DNA of 10,742 nt, from positions 1 to 10,742 of the forward strand of contig CAZYLK010000200.1 in NCBI GenBank assembly GCA_964648365.1. The letters are read 5' to 3'. Position 1 is the stretch's first letter, and every line of letters starts with the position of its first letter. Of this stretch, positions 1 to 6,268 are shown one piece after another. This DNA is from SURF-32 sp964648365. GTDB taxonomy: Bacteria; Planctomycetota; Phycisphaerae; UBA1845. The position numbers and the translations under genes are program-made. The notes under the pieces are model-generated. The model saw only the letters and a list, made by a program, of their open reading frames with translations. It did no database searches and was not told the origin of the DNA.

Positions 1-569
1 GACGGCCGCACGGCCCCGCTGCGCGTGTCGTAGGGCGGCCAGACGCGCGAGTCGCCGCTGCGGGCGGACGAGGCCGGGCGCGATGAATCGGCTGACGGCT
101 GCGGGCGCGGTGCGGAAGCGTCGGCGTCCTTCGGCCCAGCAGGATCGCTCTTTGGGGCGCTCTCCGCCGCTTTCGGGGCAGGTTTGGCGTCCTTGCCCGC
201 TGCCGGATCGGGCGGCGGCGTCGGCGCCAGGTCGTCTGCGGGAACGTCGGCCGCCGGTGGCCCGGCGGGCGCGGCCGCGGCCTTCTTGCGGGCCTTGGCA
301 GATTTGCGCCGCGAGGTTTTTTTCTTCGCGGTGGCGCCGCCGGCGGGCGCATCGTCAGCCGATTCCGCCGTGCCCGCAGCGTCCGACCGTGTCACGGTTC
401 CAGCCACCAGTTCGGCGGGGGCGGCCGCGGTCCTCGTCTTGGCGGCACGCTTTCGAACGCTCTTGCGCCGGCGCGTCGTCGTCTTCTTTTCCGTGGGTGG
501 GGACGCGGACGCGGCCCCTTCCGCTACGGCGTTGTGTTCTGTGTTTGATGAATCCGTCCTGGCGACCAT
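1..569 (-). CDS. N-terminal part of a basic, Ala/Lys/Pro-rich protein (possible RNase E/G), cut by the window edge
   Basis: The frame is open from an ATG at 569 to the window edge (189 residues, no stop). The start is well supported: GGAGGT lies at 578-573, four bases before the ATG. The visible part is entirely low-complexity. It begins MVARTDSSNTEHNAVAEG, followed by two basic clusters (KKTTTRRRKSVRKR near residues 28-41 and KKKTSRRKSAKARKK near 84-98), then Ala/Pro/Asp-rich sequence. Such a tail is probably disordered and could bind nucleic acid. The first 46 bases overlap the end of the DUF2344 gene, which implies translational coupling. In many bacteria a DUF2344/TIGR03936 gene is followed by an Rne/Rng-family ribonuclease, so RNase E/G with an N-terminal extension is my leading guess. 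No catalytic domain is visible to confirm it; another nucleic-acid-binding protein with a disordered leader is possible. Confidence 0.55.
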   Translation of the reverse strand, partial: MVARTDSSNTEHNAVAEGAASASPPTEKKTTTRRRKSVRKRAAKTRTAAAPAELVAGTVTRSDAAGTAESADDAPAGGATAKKKTSRRKSAKARKKAAAAPAGPPAADVPADDLAPTPPPDPAAGKDAKPAPKAAESAPKSDPAGPKDADASAPRPQPSADSSRPASSARSGDSRVWPPYDTRSGAVRP

Positions 570-1318
570 CGGACCTCCAAGCGGCGGATTCGATGGTTGA
601 TCGAATCCCCGTCGTATCCCAGTGTTGCGGCGACTTCACTCGGGCGGATCGATCCCTGCTGGGTGACTTTGAGCCAGAAATCGAGCGCATGGTCCTCGGT
701 GAGCATGATGTCCATCAGGTATTCCCTCAGATTGAGCGTGCGTACCCTGGATGTCTTCCGATCCACGCGAGTGATGGGGACGACGTCTGCTTGCTGGACC
801 CGCTCCAGGCGGGCCGGCAGGTCCGCCGGTCCGTCATCGACGGACTCGAGGCGGTAGCGAGCCGCGACCGGTTCGTACGACCGGCCGGGAGCGACAGATT
901 GAATCTGCGTCAGTTCCATGCCCGCGGGCATCTGCGGCCCGAGCCGGCTCAGGGCGTCGTCCGCCTCGACCGGTTCGGTCATCCGCGCCAGCAGCAGCTC
1001 GGCCTCGCTGGCCATTCCCACGGGCCGCGGCAGGGGAAGGCTCAACCGCGGATGCGGGTTGAAGCCCTCGCTGTACGCCAACGGCAGGTCGGCACGAGCC
1101 AGCGCGCGTTGAAACAGGCGCATCGTGTCGTGATGCGAGATGAATCGCACGTCCGAGTCGACGCGGAAGTGTATCGCGAGCTGAAACCGTTGCTGGCCGT
1201 CGGTCACCCTGGTAAGCCCGCCGTCGGCGGGCGCCGCCTGAGCTGCGGGGCGCGGCGCTATCGCCTCGGGCGTAGTCGCGCCATGGACGCATGCTTCGAT
1301 CGTCTGTGTGTGCTTCAC
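524..1318 (-). CDS. DUF2344 / TIGR03936 radical SAM-linked protein
   Basis: Predicted product of 264 residues with a GTG start. The family signature is clear: FQLAIHFRVDSDVRFISHHD (near 45-64) is followed by MRLFQRALARADLPLAYSEG and FNPHPRLSLPLPRPVG (86-101), which matches the usual 'fRFISHlDlmR ... aYSqGFNPHPrisfa.PLpvG' pattern. The C-terminal part (LREYLMDIMLTEDHALDFWL, then IRPSEVAATLG) fits the end of the family. These proteins are often fused to, or encoded beside, a TIGR03960 radical SAM protein; their biochemical role is not settled. Here the upstream neighbour is ptsI (21 bases away), and no radical SAM gene is in the window. The start is uncertain: no good Shine-Dalgarno precedes the GTG at 1318. 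A GTG at 1207 just before the domain would also give an intact protein, so the first ~37 residues may not be translated. Confidence 0.85.
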   Translation of the reverse strand: MKHTQTIEACVHGATTPEAIAPRPAAQAAPADGGLTRVTDGQQRFQLAIHFRVDSDVRFISHHDTMRLFQRALARADLPLAYSEGFNPHPRLSLPLPRPVGMASEAELLLARMTEPVEADDALSRLGPQMPAGMELTQIQSVAPGRSYEPVAARYRLESVDDGPADLPARLERVQQADVVPITRVDRKTSRVRTLNLREYLMDIMLTEDHALDFWLKVTQQGSIRPSEVAATLGYDGDSINHRIRRLEVRWSPGRIHQTQNTTP

Positions 1319-1339
1319 CGAGGCTGACGTCGTCCCAAC

Positions 1340-3082
1340 TCAAAACGGATCCTCGGGCAGCACTTTCCTGGTTTCCTCACGCAGGTAGTTGGTCACCTGC
1401 CGAGCCGTTTCAAACGTCAGCGCGCGGCGTGCCACGCGCTGGGCATGACTGGTCTTGACCAGTCGAATGAGCTTCTTGACTTCCGGGATGTTCGCCGGCG
1501 CCATCGAGAACGTGCGCAGGCCCAGTCCCAGCAATAATAGCGTATATAGCGGCTGACCCGCCATTTCGCCACAGAGGCTGCAATTCACCTCCGCCCGGTC
1601 CGCCACCCGGATCACGTCGCGCAGCACCCGGATCAGGGCCGGATGCGACGGGTCGTAGAACCGCGACACCTGTTCGTTCCCTCGGTCCACGGCCAGAAGG
1701 TACTGGAGCAAATCGTTGGTGCCGATGCTGAGGAAATCGACTTCCCGGCAGAATTCCTTGACCTGAAGGGCCGCAGCCGGCGTTTCCAGCATCATGCCGA
1801 CGGGCAGATCCCGCCGGAACGGGATTCCGTGTTCCTCCAGATCCTCCATCGCGTCGTGCAGGGTCATTTTCGCCTGCCTGAACTCCATCAGGCTGACCAG
1901 CAGGGGGAACATCAGCCGCACGTCGCCCTCGACGGACGCCCGGAGAATCGCCCGCAACTGGGTCTTGAACATCGACACGTTGGCCAGGCTGTAGCGGATC
2001 GAGCGCAGCCCGAGCATCGGGTTGCGCTCCTGCTCATAGCGTTTTTCCTGGGTGTATTTGTCGGCGCCCAGGTCGAACGTCCGGATCGTGATGGGTCGCC
2101 CGTCCGCGCCGGCGATCGCGGCACGGTAGGCCTGGTACTGCGCGTCCTCGGTCGGGGGGCCGTCGGGCTGGAGAAAAAGAAACTCGGTCCGGTAGAGGCC
2201 GATTCCGTCGGCGCCGCGGCGGACGCTGGCCCCGGCCTCGTGCGGAAACTCGATGTTGGCGAGCAACTGAATGCGCACGTCGTCGGACGTCACGGCGGAC
2301 AGACCGGTCTGGGCATCCCATTCGTTGACGAGACGGACGTAGCTGGCCTCCTGCTTGCGGTAGGACTCGAGCGTCGCCCGGTCCGGATTGGCGATGATGA
2401 GCTGGTTCGCGCCGTCGATGATGACGGTGTCGCCGCCGCTGACCCGCGTGGACACATCGCCGAGCCCGATGACGGACGGGCGGCCCCAGGAGCGGAGCAG
2501 GATCGCCGTGTGCGACGTCGCCCCGCCGACGTCAAGGGCGACGCCGACGACCAGCGTCTCGGTGAGCCGGGCGGTCTGGGTGGGCGTCAGGTCGTGAGCC
2601 ACGAGGATGGCCGGATGGGACAGGTGCGCCAGATCCTCCCGCGTGTCACCCAGGATGTTGCGCAGCAGGCGGCGTTCGATGTCCTGAACGTCGCGGATGC
2701 GTTCGATCAGCAGCGGGTCCGACATCTGCAGGAACCGCCGCTGGTAGTTCCGCATGATGGTGCTTGTGGCGTAGGCGGCGCTGTAGGCCTTTTCGAGGAT
2801 GAGGGATTCGATGCCGCCGCGGAGCTTGGCATCGGTCAGCACGCCGACGTGCCAGGCGAAGACGTTGGCGGCGTCGCGCCCCAGGTGCGTGTTCATCCAC
2901 TGCGACTGGCGCTCGAGTTCCTCGATCGAGACGCCGACGGCCGCGCGAAACCGGTCGAGTTCGGTCGGAGCGGTGTCATCGGGAACGGTGCGGTGGGGGA
3001 TGCGATACTCTTCCGCGTCCAGGACGACGGCTTCTCCGATGGCAATGCCGGCGGCAACCGAGATTCCACGCAGGATATCCAT
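1340..3082 (-). CDS. ptsI: Phosphoenolpyruvate-protein phosphotransferase (PTS enzyme I)
   Basis: Predicted 580 residues, the normal length for enzyme I, with no GAF domain of the PtsP type. Enzyme I takes phosphate from PEP onto a histidine and passes it to HPr in the cytoplasm. The N-terminal HPr-binding and phosphohistidine region carries VGGATSHTAILLRSWGRPSV, with the phosphorylated His at 191. The C-terminal PEP-binding barrel shows GADGIGLYRTEFLFLQ (near 290-305), DLGADK (347-352, where most relatives have DIGGDK), ERNPMLGLRSIR, MLETPAA, SIGTNDLLQYLLAVDRGN (462-479) and SLCGEMAG with the catalytic Cys at 504. All key residues are present, so the enzyme should be active. The ATG at 3082 begins the typical MDILRGISVAAGIAIGEA; its Shine-Dalgarno is weak. 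It lies 69 bases after ptsH and 21 bases before the DUF2344 gene, consistent with one operon. Confidence 0.97.
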   Translation of the reverse strand: MDILRGISVAAGIAIGEAVVLDAEEYRIPHRTVPDDTAPTELDRFRAAVGVSIEELERQSQWMNTHLGRDAANVFAWHVGVLTDAKLRGGIESLILEKAYSAAYATSTIMRNYQRRFLQMSDPLLIERIRDVQDIERRLLRNILGDTREDLAHLSHPAILVAHDLTPTQTARLTETLVVGVALDVGGATSHTAILLRSWGRPSVIGLGDVSTRVSGGDTVIIDGANQLIIANPDRATLESYRKQEASYVRLVNEWDAQTGLSAVTSDDVRIQLLANIEFPHEAGASVRRGADGIGLYRTEFLFLQPDGPPTEDAQYQAYRAAIAGADGRPITIRTFDLGADKYTQEKRYEQERNPMLGLRSIRYSLANVSMFKTQLRAILRASVEGDVRLMFPLLVSLMEFRQAKMTLHDAMEDLEEHGIPFRRDLPVGMMLETPAAALQVKEFCREVDFLSIGTNDLLQYLLAVDRGNEQVSRFYDPSHPALIRVLRDVIRVADRAEVNCSLCGEMAGQPLYTLLLLGLGLRTFSMAPANIPEVKKLIRLVKTSHAQRVARRALTFETARQVTNYLREETRKVLPEDPF

Positions 3083-3151
3083 GAGAAGCCGAACATCTCC
3101 GCCACGGGGGACCGCTTCCGGGCCGGGACGAATCGAGATCGCCCGGCGACC

Positions 3152-3418
3152 CTACGCCGCCGGGTCAGTAAACCCGCGCTCGATGACGCCGACGAGCGCC
3201 GCAACCGCTTCAGCCGCATCTTCACCGCAGGCCTGAATCCGCAGGACGGATCCCTTCGGCGCGTCCAGCAGCATCAGGCTCATCGGGCTCTTGCCGTCGA
3301 GTTCCTCGCCGGTGCCGCTCAGGTTGGCCACCGTGATCTCGGACGCGAAGAGCGACGCGACATCGACCAGTCGCATGACCGGCCGCGCGTGAACGCCCTC
3401 GGCGTTGGTGACCGTCAC
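3152..3418 (-). CDS. ptsH: HPr phosphocarrier protein of the PTS
   Basis: I place the start at the GTG at 3418, which gives 88 residues, the usual HPr size. GGAGG at 3431-3427 sits eight bases upstream, and the sequence upstream in frame is unlike HPr. The protein begins (M)TVTNAEGVHARPVMRLVDVA; His10 in GVHARP is the site phosphorylated by enzyme I. DGKSPMSLMLL matches the region around Ser46 of Gram-positive and other HPr proteins, with the Ser at residue 44, so regulation by HPr kinase is possible, although no hprK is in the window. The His-Ser spacing is about three residues longer than in classical HPr, due to a small insertion around NLSGTGEEL. The C-terminal helix (GEDAAEAVAALVGVIERGF) is typical. 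It lies between the EIIA and enzyme I genes and completes the relay. Confidence 0.94.
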   Translation of the reverse strand: MTVTNAEGVHARPVMRLVDVASLFASEITVANLSGTGEELDGKSPMSLMLLDAPKGSVLRIQACGEDAAEAVAALVGVIERGFTDPAA

Positions 3419-3426
3419 CTCGCGGA

Positions 3427-3431
3427 CCTCC
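3427..3431 (-). promoter_or_regulatory. Ribosome binding site deciding the ptsH start
   Basis: A perfect GGAGG on the minus strand, eight bases before the GTG at 3418. It supports an 88-residue HPr over a 126-residue version starting at 3532, whose extra N-terminus has no resemblance to HPr. Confidence 0.75.
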
Positions 3432-3581
3432 GTGGGGGGGTGGGGCAATCTCGTCGCGCCTCCGGCTGAGCATCTCGCGTGTCGGGAACCTCCGGGAGAT
3501 GCGGCCCGGGCGGACGGCGGCGAACTCCGCACCCCGCTCCATCGGGCCGTCGAACCCCCCCGCGCGGATTCCCCGGGAGCA

Positions 3582-4055
3582 CTATTCCGACTGCATTTCG
3601 TCGGACTCGGAAATCAGTTCGACGATCGCCTCGCGCGACTCCGCCTGCCGCAGGAATCGACGGAAGCTGTCTCGCTGCAGGTGGCGAAAGATCTTCTCCA
3701 TCGCGCCGAGGTGTCCTTCGGCGTCGTCGGAGGGGCTCAGCAACAGGACGATCGTGAAGACCGGCGCCCGGTCCAGCGCGGCGAAGTCGACGCCCCGGCT
3801 GGAGCGTCCGATGGTCGCCGCCATGCGCCTGATGCCCTTGTGCTTCACGTGGGGGACGGCGACGCCTTTGCCGAAACCGGTGCTGCCCTGTCGCTCGCGC
3901 GCCACGGCCGCCTGCACGATTTTCTCTTCGTCGTCCGGGTCGAACACGCTGTGATCGCGCAGCGACTCCACGAGTTCGCGTATGACGCCATTGCGATCGG
4001 TCGCCTCCAGTTCAGGGACGACCGCGCCCGGGATGATCAACTCGGACAGTTTCAT
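3582..4055 (-). CDS. ptsN: PTS fructose/nitrogen-type EIIA (PtsN-like)
   Basis: Predicted 157 residues, a single EIIA domain of the PTS_EIIA_2 family as in PtsN. The phosphohistidine motif GSTGFGKGVAVPHVKHKG is clear, with the active His at 69 (most relatives read GIGxGxAiPH). The remainder (VDFAALDRAPVFTIVLLLSP, HLGAMEKIFRHLQRDSFRRF) follows the family pattern for the later strand and helices. No EIIB or EIIC domain is attached or nearby, so it probably regulates other proteins according to its phosphorylation state, as EIIANtr does, rather than moving sugar. The ATG at 4055 is preceded by GAGGA about eight bases upstream. It follows hpf by 87 bases, the same order as the hpf-ptsN pair known from proteobacterial rpoN clusters; rpoN itself is not here. 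A single-domain fructose EIIA is the alternative reading. Confidence 0.93.
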   Translation of the reverse strand: MKLSELIIPGAVVPELEATDRNGVIRELVESLRDHSVFDPDDEEKIVQAAVARERQGSTGFGKGVAVPHVKHKGIRRMAATIGRSSRGVDFAALDRAPVFTIVLLLSPSDDAEGHLGAMEKIFRHLQRDSFRRFLRQAESREAIVELISESDEMQSE

Positions 4056-4142
4056 CGCTCACTTCCTCGTGATTCGCTCTGCGGGTCGCCGGCGTCCGGG
4101 CCTTCGCGGCTCCGACGGCGCCGGGCATCGGCGGACGACCGA

Positions 4143-4466
4143 TCAGGACTCCAGCACGTCCTTGGCCCCCGGATGGCGGTGGTTTCTCGCTTTTTCCTTG
4201 TGTTTCTTGAGTTGCCGCTCGACCTTCTCCACGATGAGGTCGATCAGCGCGGCCGGGTCGGACCCGGTTTCCTTGGCGACAAACTCGTGGATTCCGTCTG
4301 CCTTGACGATCACCTCGGCCGTCAGGCGGTCGGATTCGAGATCCAGCACGAACTCGATCGACGACACGCGGTCGTAAAAGCGCGGGAGCTTGGCGCCTTT
4401 CTCCTCCGCATAGCTGCGAATCTCAGGGGTGATCTCTACGTGGCGACCGATGACCGATATCTGCAT
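4143..4466 (-). CDS. hpf: Ribosome hibernation promoting factor, short form
   Basis: Predicted 107 residues from the ATG at 4466, starting MQISVIGRHVEITPEIRSYA, typical of the HPF/RaiA (YfiA) family. GGAG at about ten bases upstream favours this start over a GTG three codons earlier, which would sit too close to the GGAG. Further family traits are the stretch around FYDRVSSIEFVLDLESDR and the basic C-terminal helix EKVERQLKKHKEKARNHRHP, which in relatives contacts 16S rRNA at the decoding centre. The C-terminal dimerisation domain of long HPF is absent, so this is the short type. It would bind 30S subunits and inactivate or protect ribosomes when growth slows. Its place upstream of ptsN matches a widely conserved pairing. 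Confidence 0.94.
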   Translation of the reverse strand: MQISVIGRHVEITPEIRSYAEEKGAKLPRFYDRVSSIEFVLDLESDRLTAEVIVKADGIHEFVAKETGSDPAALIDLIVEKVERQLKKHKEKARNHRHPGAKDVLES

Positions 4467-4510
4467 GTTGCACACACTCCGCGATCCGCCGCGGCGGAAC
4501 GTAGGTCCAT

Positions 4511-5434
4511 TTACTCCGCCGGATCCGAATCGTCTTCCGGCAGCAGCGTTCCCGGCTTGAGCACGCCGCCGCTGATGGTAAACCGGAGGGCCTCGTCGAT
4601 GGTCATCTCCAGTTCGATCACGTCCTCGCGCGGGATCGTAATGACGTAACCGGTGACGGGCGTCGGCGAACTGGGGATGAAGACCGTCACCAGGTCACTC
4701 TCTGACACCCGCTGCACCGCCCTGAGCGGCGGACCGGTCGCCAGACCGATCGACCAGAGGCCCCGCCGGGGATATTGCGCCGCCACCACGCCGGAGAACT
4801 CCACCCGACGCTCCGAGAACAGAAAGTCCGTGACCTGCTTGATGTTGACGTACACCTGCTTGATCAGCGGCACGCGCGTAATCAGGCTCTCGGCCGATCG
4901 CCAGGCGGAGCGGCCGATGAAGCTGGCCAGAAAATAACCCAGGAAGTATACGAAGATTACGGCGATCACAAAACCGAGCAGGTGGAGCCGGTACTTGCTG
5001 AAGAAAACACGCCACATCATCCGCTTGCGGCGCGGCTCCATTTGACGGACGCGCTCGGCCGCGGCGCCGCGCTCGACCTCCGATGAGGACGGATCCCGAC
5101 TGGCCGCCAAGGCCGCGTCGTACCGAGCCAGCACCATCGACTCGACGGTCAGGCGCCGACCCATTTCGTCCCACAGGTCGACTGGCTCTCCATAAACTAT
5201 TGCGTCTTCTGAGCTTAAGAGCTTTCCGGGCGGACTGTCGCTGGCGGTCAGGCAGAGCGCCATCATGGCCCGGGTGATGTAAACGCCCATGTTCGCGTCG
5301 ACGAACCGATAGGCCCAGACCAGGATGGCAATGGTCAGGAGGGCAGGCAACAGGGCGGCCAGCCCGCGAAGAAGGAAGCGGCGGAAGTCGTCCATGAAGC
5401 CCGCGGAGCGGGGCGTTGCGGGTCGCCTTGCCAT
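4511..5434 (-). CDS. DUF502 family membrane protein with a large insert
   Basis: Predicted 307 residues from the ATG at 5434, which has GAGGAG just upstream (only three bases away, tight but usable); an ATG at 5512 would add 26 residues. There are two membrane segments, near residues 24-45 (LLPALLTIAILVWAYRFV) and 151-174 (HLLGFVIAVIFVYFLGYFLA). They are followed by the DUF502 core: ITRVPLIKQVYVNIKQVTDF, YPRRGLWSIGLATG, VTVFIPSSPTPVTGYVITIP, REDVIELEMTIDEALRFTIS. Family function is not established. The roughly 100 residues between the two helices, rich in charge (EVERGAAAERVRQMEPRRKR), are much longer than in typical members. It is the first gene of the minus-strand run, with hpf starting 44 bases after it, so it may share that transcript. 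Confidence 0.88.
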   Translation of the reverse strand: MARRPATPRSAGFMDDFRRFLLRGLAALLPALLTIAILVWAYRFVDANMGVYITRAMMALCLTASDSPPGKLLSSEDAIVYGEPVDLWDEMGRRLTVESMVLARYDAALAASRDPSSSEVERGAAAERVRQMEPRRKRMMWRVFFSKYRLHLLGFVIAVIFVYFLGYFLASFIGRSAWRSAESLITRVPLIKQVYVNIKQVTDFLFSERRVEFSGVVAAQYPRRGLWSIGLATGPPLRAVQRVSESDLVTVFIPSSPTPVTGYVITIPREDVIELEMTIDEALRFTISGGVLKPGTLLPEDDSDPAE

Positions 5435-5546
5435 GCTCTCCTCGGTCGGTGTCCCACCCGATCGGGTCGCCGGAAACGCCCGCCCCGGACGCCGATCGCC
5501 GACCCCTCGCATTGACTCTATGAGGTGCCGGGTACGCCGTCAACGC

Positions 5547-5575
5547 TTGTGAGCAGGCCGACTGCGACTTACGAT
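5547..5575 (+). promoter_or_regulatory. Candidate sigma70-type promoter for the gene at 5582
   Basis: TTGTGA (5547-5552) and TACGAT (5570-5575) are separated by exactly 17 bases, with four of six matches to each consensus box. Transcription would begin near 5582, which is the most likely GTG start of the following gene, implying a leaderless message. Found by eye; in GC-rich DNA such matches can be chance. Confidence 0.35.
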
Positions 5576-5581
5576 CGCGGC

Positions 5582-6157
5582 GTGGAAGTTTCCGTCCATT
5601 CGCTCCGCGCCGCCCGCCGCCCTACGCGGGCTTTGGCGCTGTCGATCGCCCTGCTGGCCGGGTCGCTCGCCCTCGCCGCGGTCATGACGGTACAGCGAGG
5701 CGCGGTCACGGTGTCGCCGGCGGGATGGGACATCGCGTTCAAGCTCCCGCCAGGCTTCCAACCGGCCGGCGAGCGCGCCGAGGACGGCGACGATCGCCTG
5801 CGGTACGTCCTCACGGCCGGGGAGCGGCGAGCGGCTCTGCTGCAGATCGACCGCTACCCGACCGCGGCGGAGGCGTCGATCGTCGACGCCGCCGTAGCGG
5901 CATGCCGGAGCCAGTTGAGCTTCGTCGATCGCCTCACGGCGTCGTTCGAACCCATGGCGGCCCCCGTCGGCGTCTTCGACGGCGTCGAGGTGCAGTGGCC
6001 ACCCGGCGGAATCGCCGTTCGCGCGTTCCATCACGCGGGTCATGCCTACACCTTCACGCTGAAGTTCCAGCACGGGTCGCGCGGCGTCTACCAGCGTTTC
6101 GATGCCATGCTCGCATCCGTCGCTCCCGTCCGCAGCGGCGAGGATGGCGGACGTTAA
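5582..6157 (+). CDS. Membrane-anchored protein of unknown function
   Basis: I do not recognise a named family. From the GTG at 5582 the product is 191 residues: a short basic N-terminus (RAARRPTR), one hydrophobic segment near residues 17-36 (ALALSIALLAGSLALAAVMT) acting as a membrane anchor or signal peptide, then a ~150-residue outer domain. That domain starts PAGWDIAFKLPPGFQPAGER and ends YTFTLKFQHGSRGVYQRFDA followed by MLASVAPV. The layout resembles small secreted proteins of the PsbP/DUF1795 sort (an amphipathic 'lpxgf' start and a final helix 'rfdamlaSv'), but this is a loose resemblance only. Other possible starts are GTG at 5525 and 5549, giving longer N-termini; none has a clear Shine-Dalgarno. 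It diverges from the DUF502 gene. The opposite strand is also open here, but this strand gives the more protein-like sequence with a sensible anchor. Confidence 0.72.
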   Translation: MEVSVHSLRAARRPTRALALSIALLAGSLALAAVMTVQRGAVTVSPAGWDIAFKLPPGFQPAGERAEDGDDRLRYVLTAGERRAALLQIDRYPTAAEASIVDAAVAACRSQLSFVDRLTASFEPMAAPVGVFDGVEVQWPPGGIAVRAFHHAGHAYTFTLKFQHGSRGVYQRFDAMLASVAPVRSGEDGGR

Positions 6158-6186
6158 GCTCAACGGCCGTCGAACGTAAACACTGC

Positions 6187-6215
6187 TTGCGGCGTCCTCC
6201 CCACCCGGCTATGTT
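6187..6215 (+). promoter_or_regulatory. Candidate promoter for the pseudopilin gene
   Basis: TTGCGG (6187-6192) and TATGTT (6210-6215) are spaced by 17 bases, in the 111-base gap after the preceding gene. The -10 box matches four of six consensus bases and the -35 box three of six. It would give a leader of roughly 45 bases. A weak call made by eye. Confidence 0.35.
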
Positions 6216-6268
6216 GCCCCCTCGATTTCGGGAAGGTCAGGCATCGGAATCAGACGGGAGGCGCGGCC

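Noticed and set aside
83..1327. 414-codon plus-strand open frame opposite the DUF2344 gene and its downstream neighbour
   Set aside because: Arg/Pro-rich composition with no motif; the minus strand carries the conserved DUF2344 sequence and a Shine-Dalgarno for the next gene.
1643..3469. 608-codon open frame on the plus strand opposite ptsI and ptsH
   Set aside because: It is antisense to an unmistakable enzyme I and HPr, has no family likeness, and is explained by high GC at codon third positions.
3405..4649. 414-codon plus-strand open frame across ptsN and hpf
   Set aside because: It runs antisense to two well-recognised genes and across their intergenic gaps.
5512..5534. TTGACT at 5512-5517 as a plus-strand -35 box
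   Set aside because: No acceptable -10 box lies 16-18 bases downstream.
5540..6163. 207-codon minus-strand frame opposite the anchored protein at 5582
   Set aside because: It is Arg/Asp-rich with no membrane segment or motif, whereas the plus strand has a clean hydrophobic anchor and a regular domain. I cannot exclude it fully from sequence alone.
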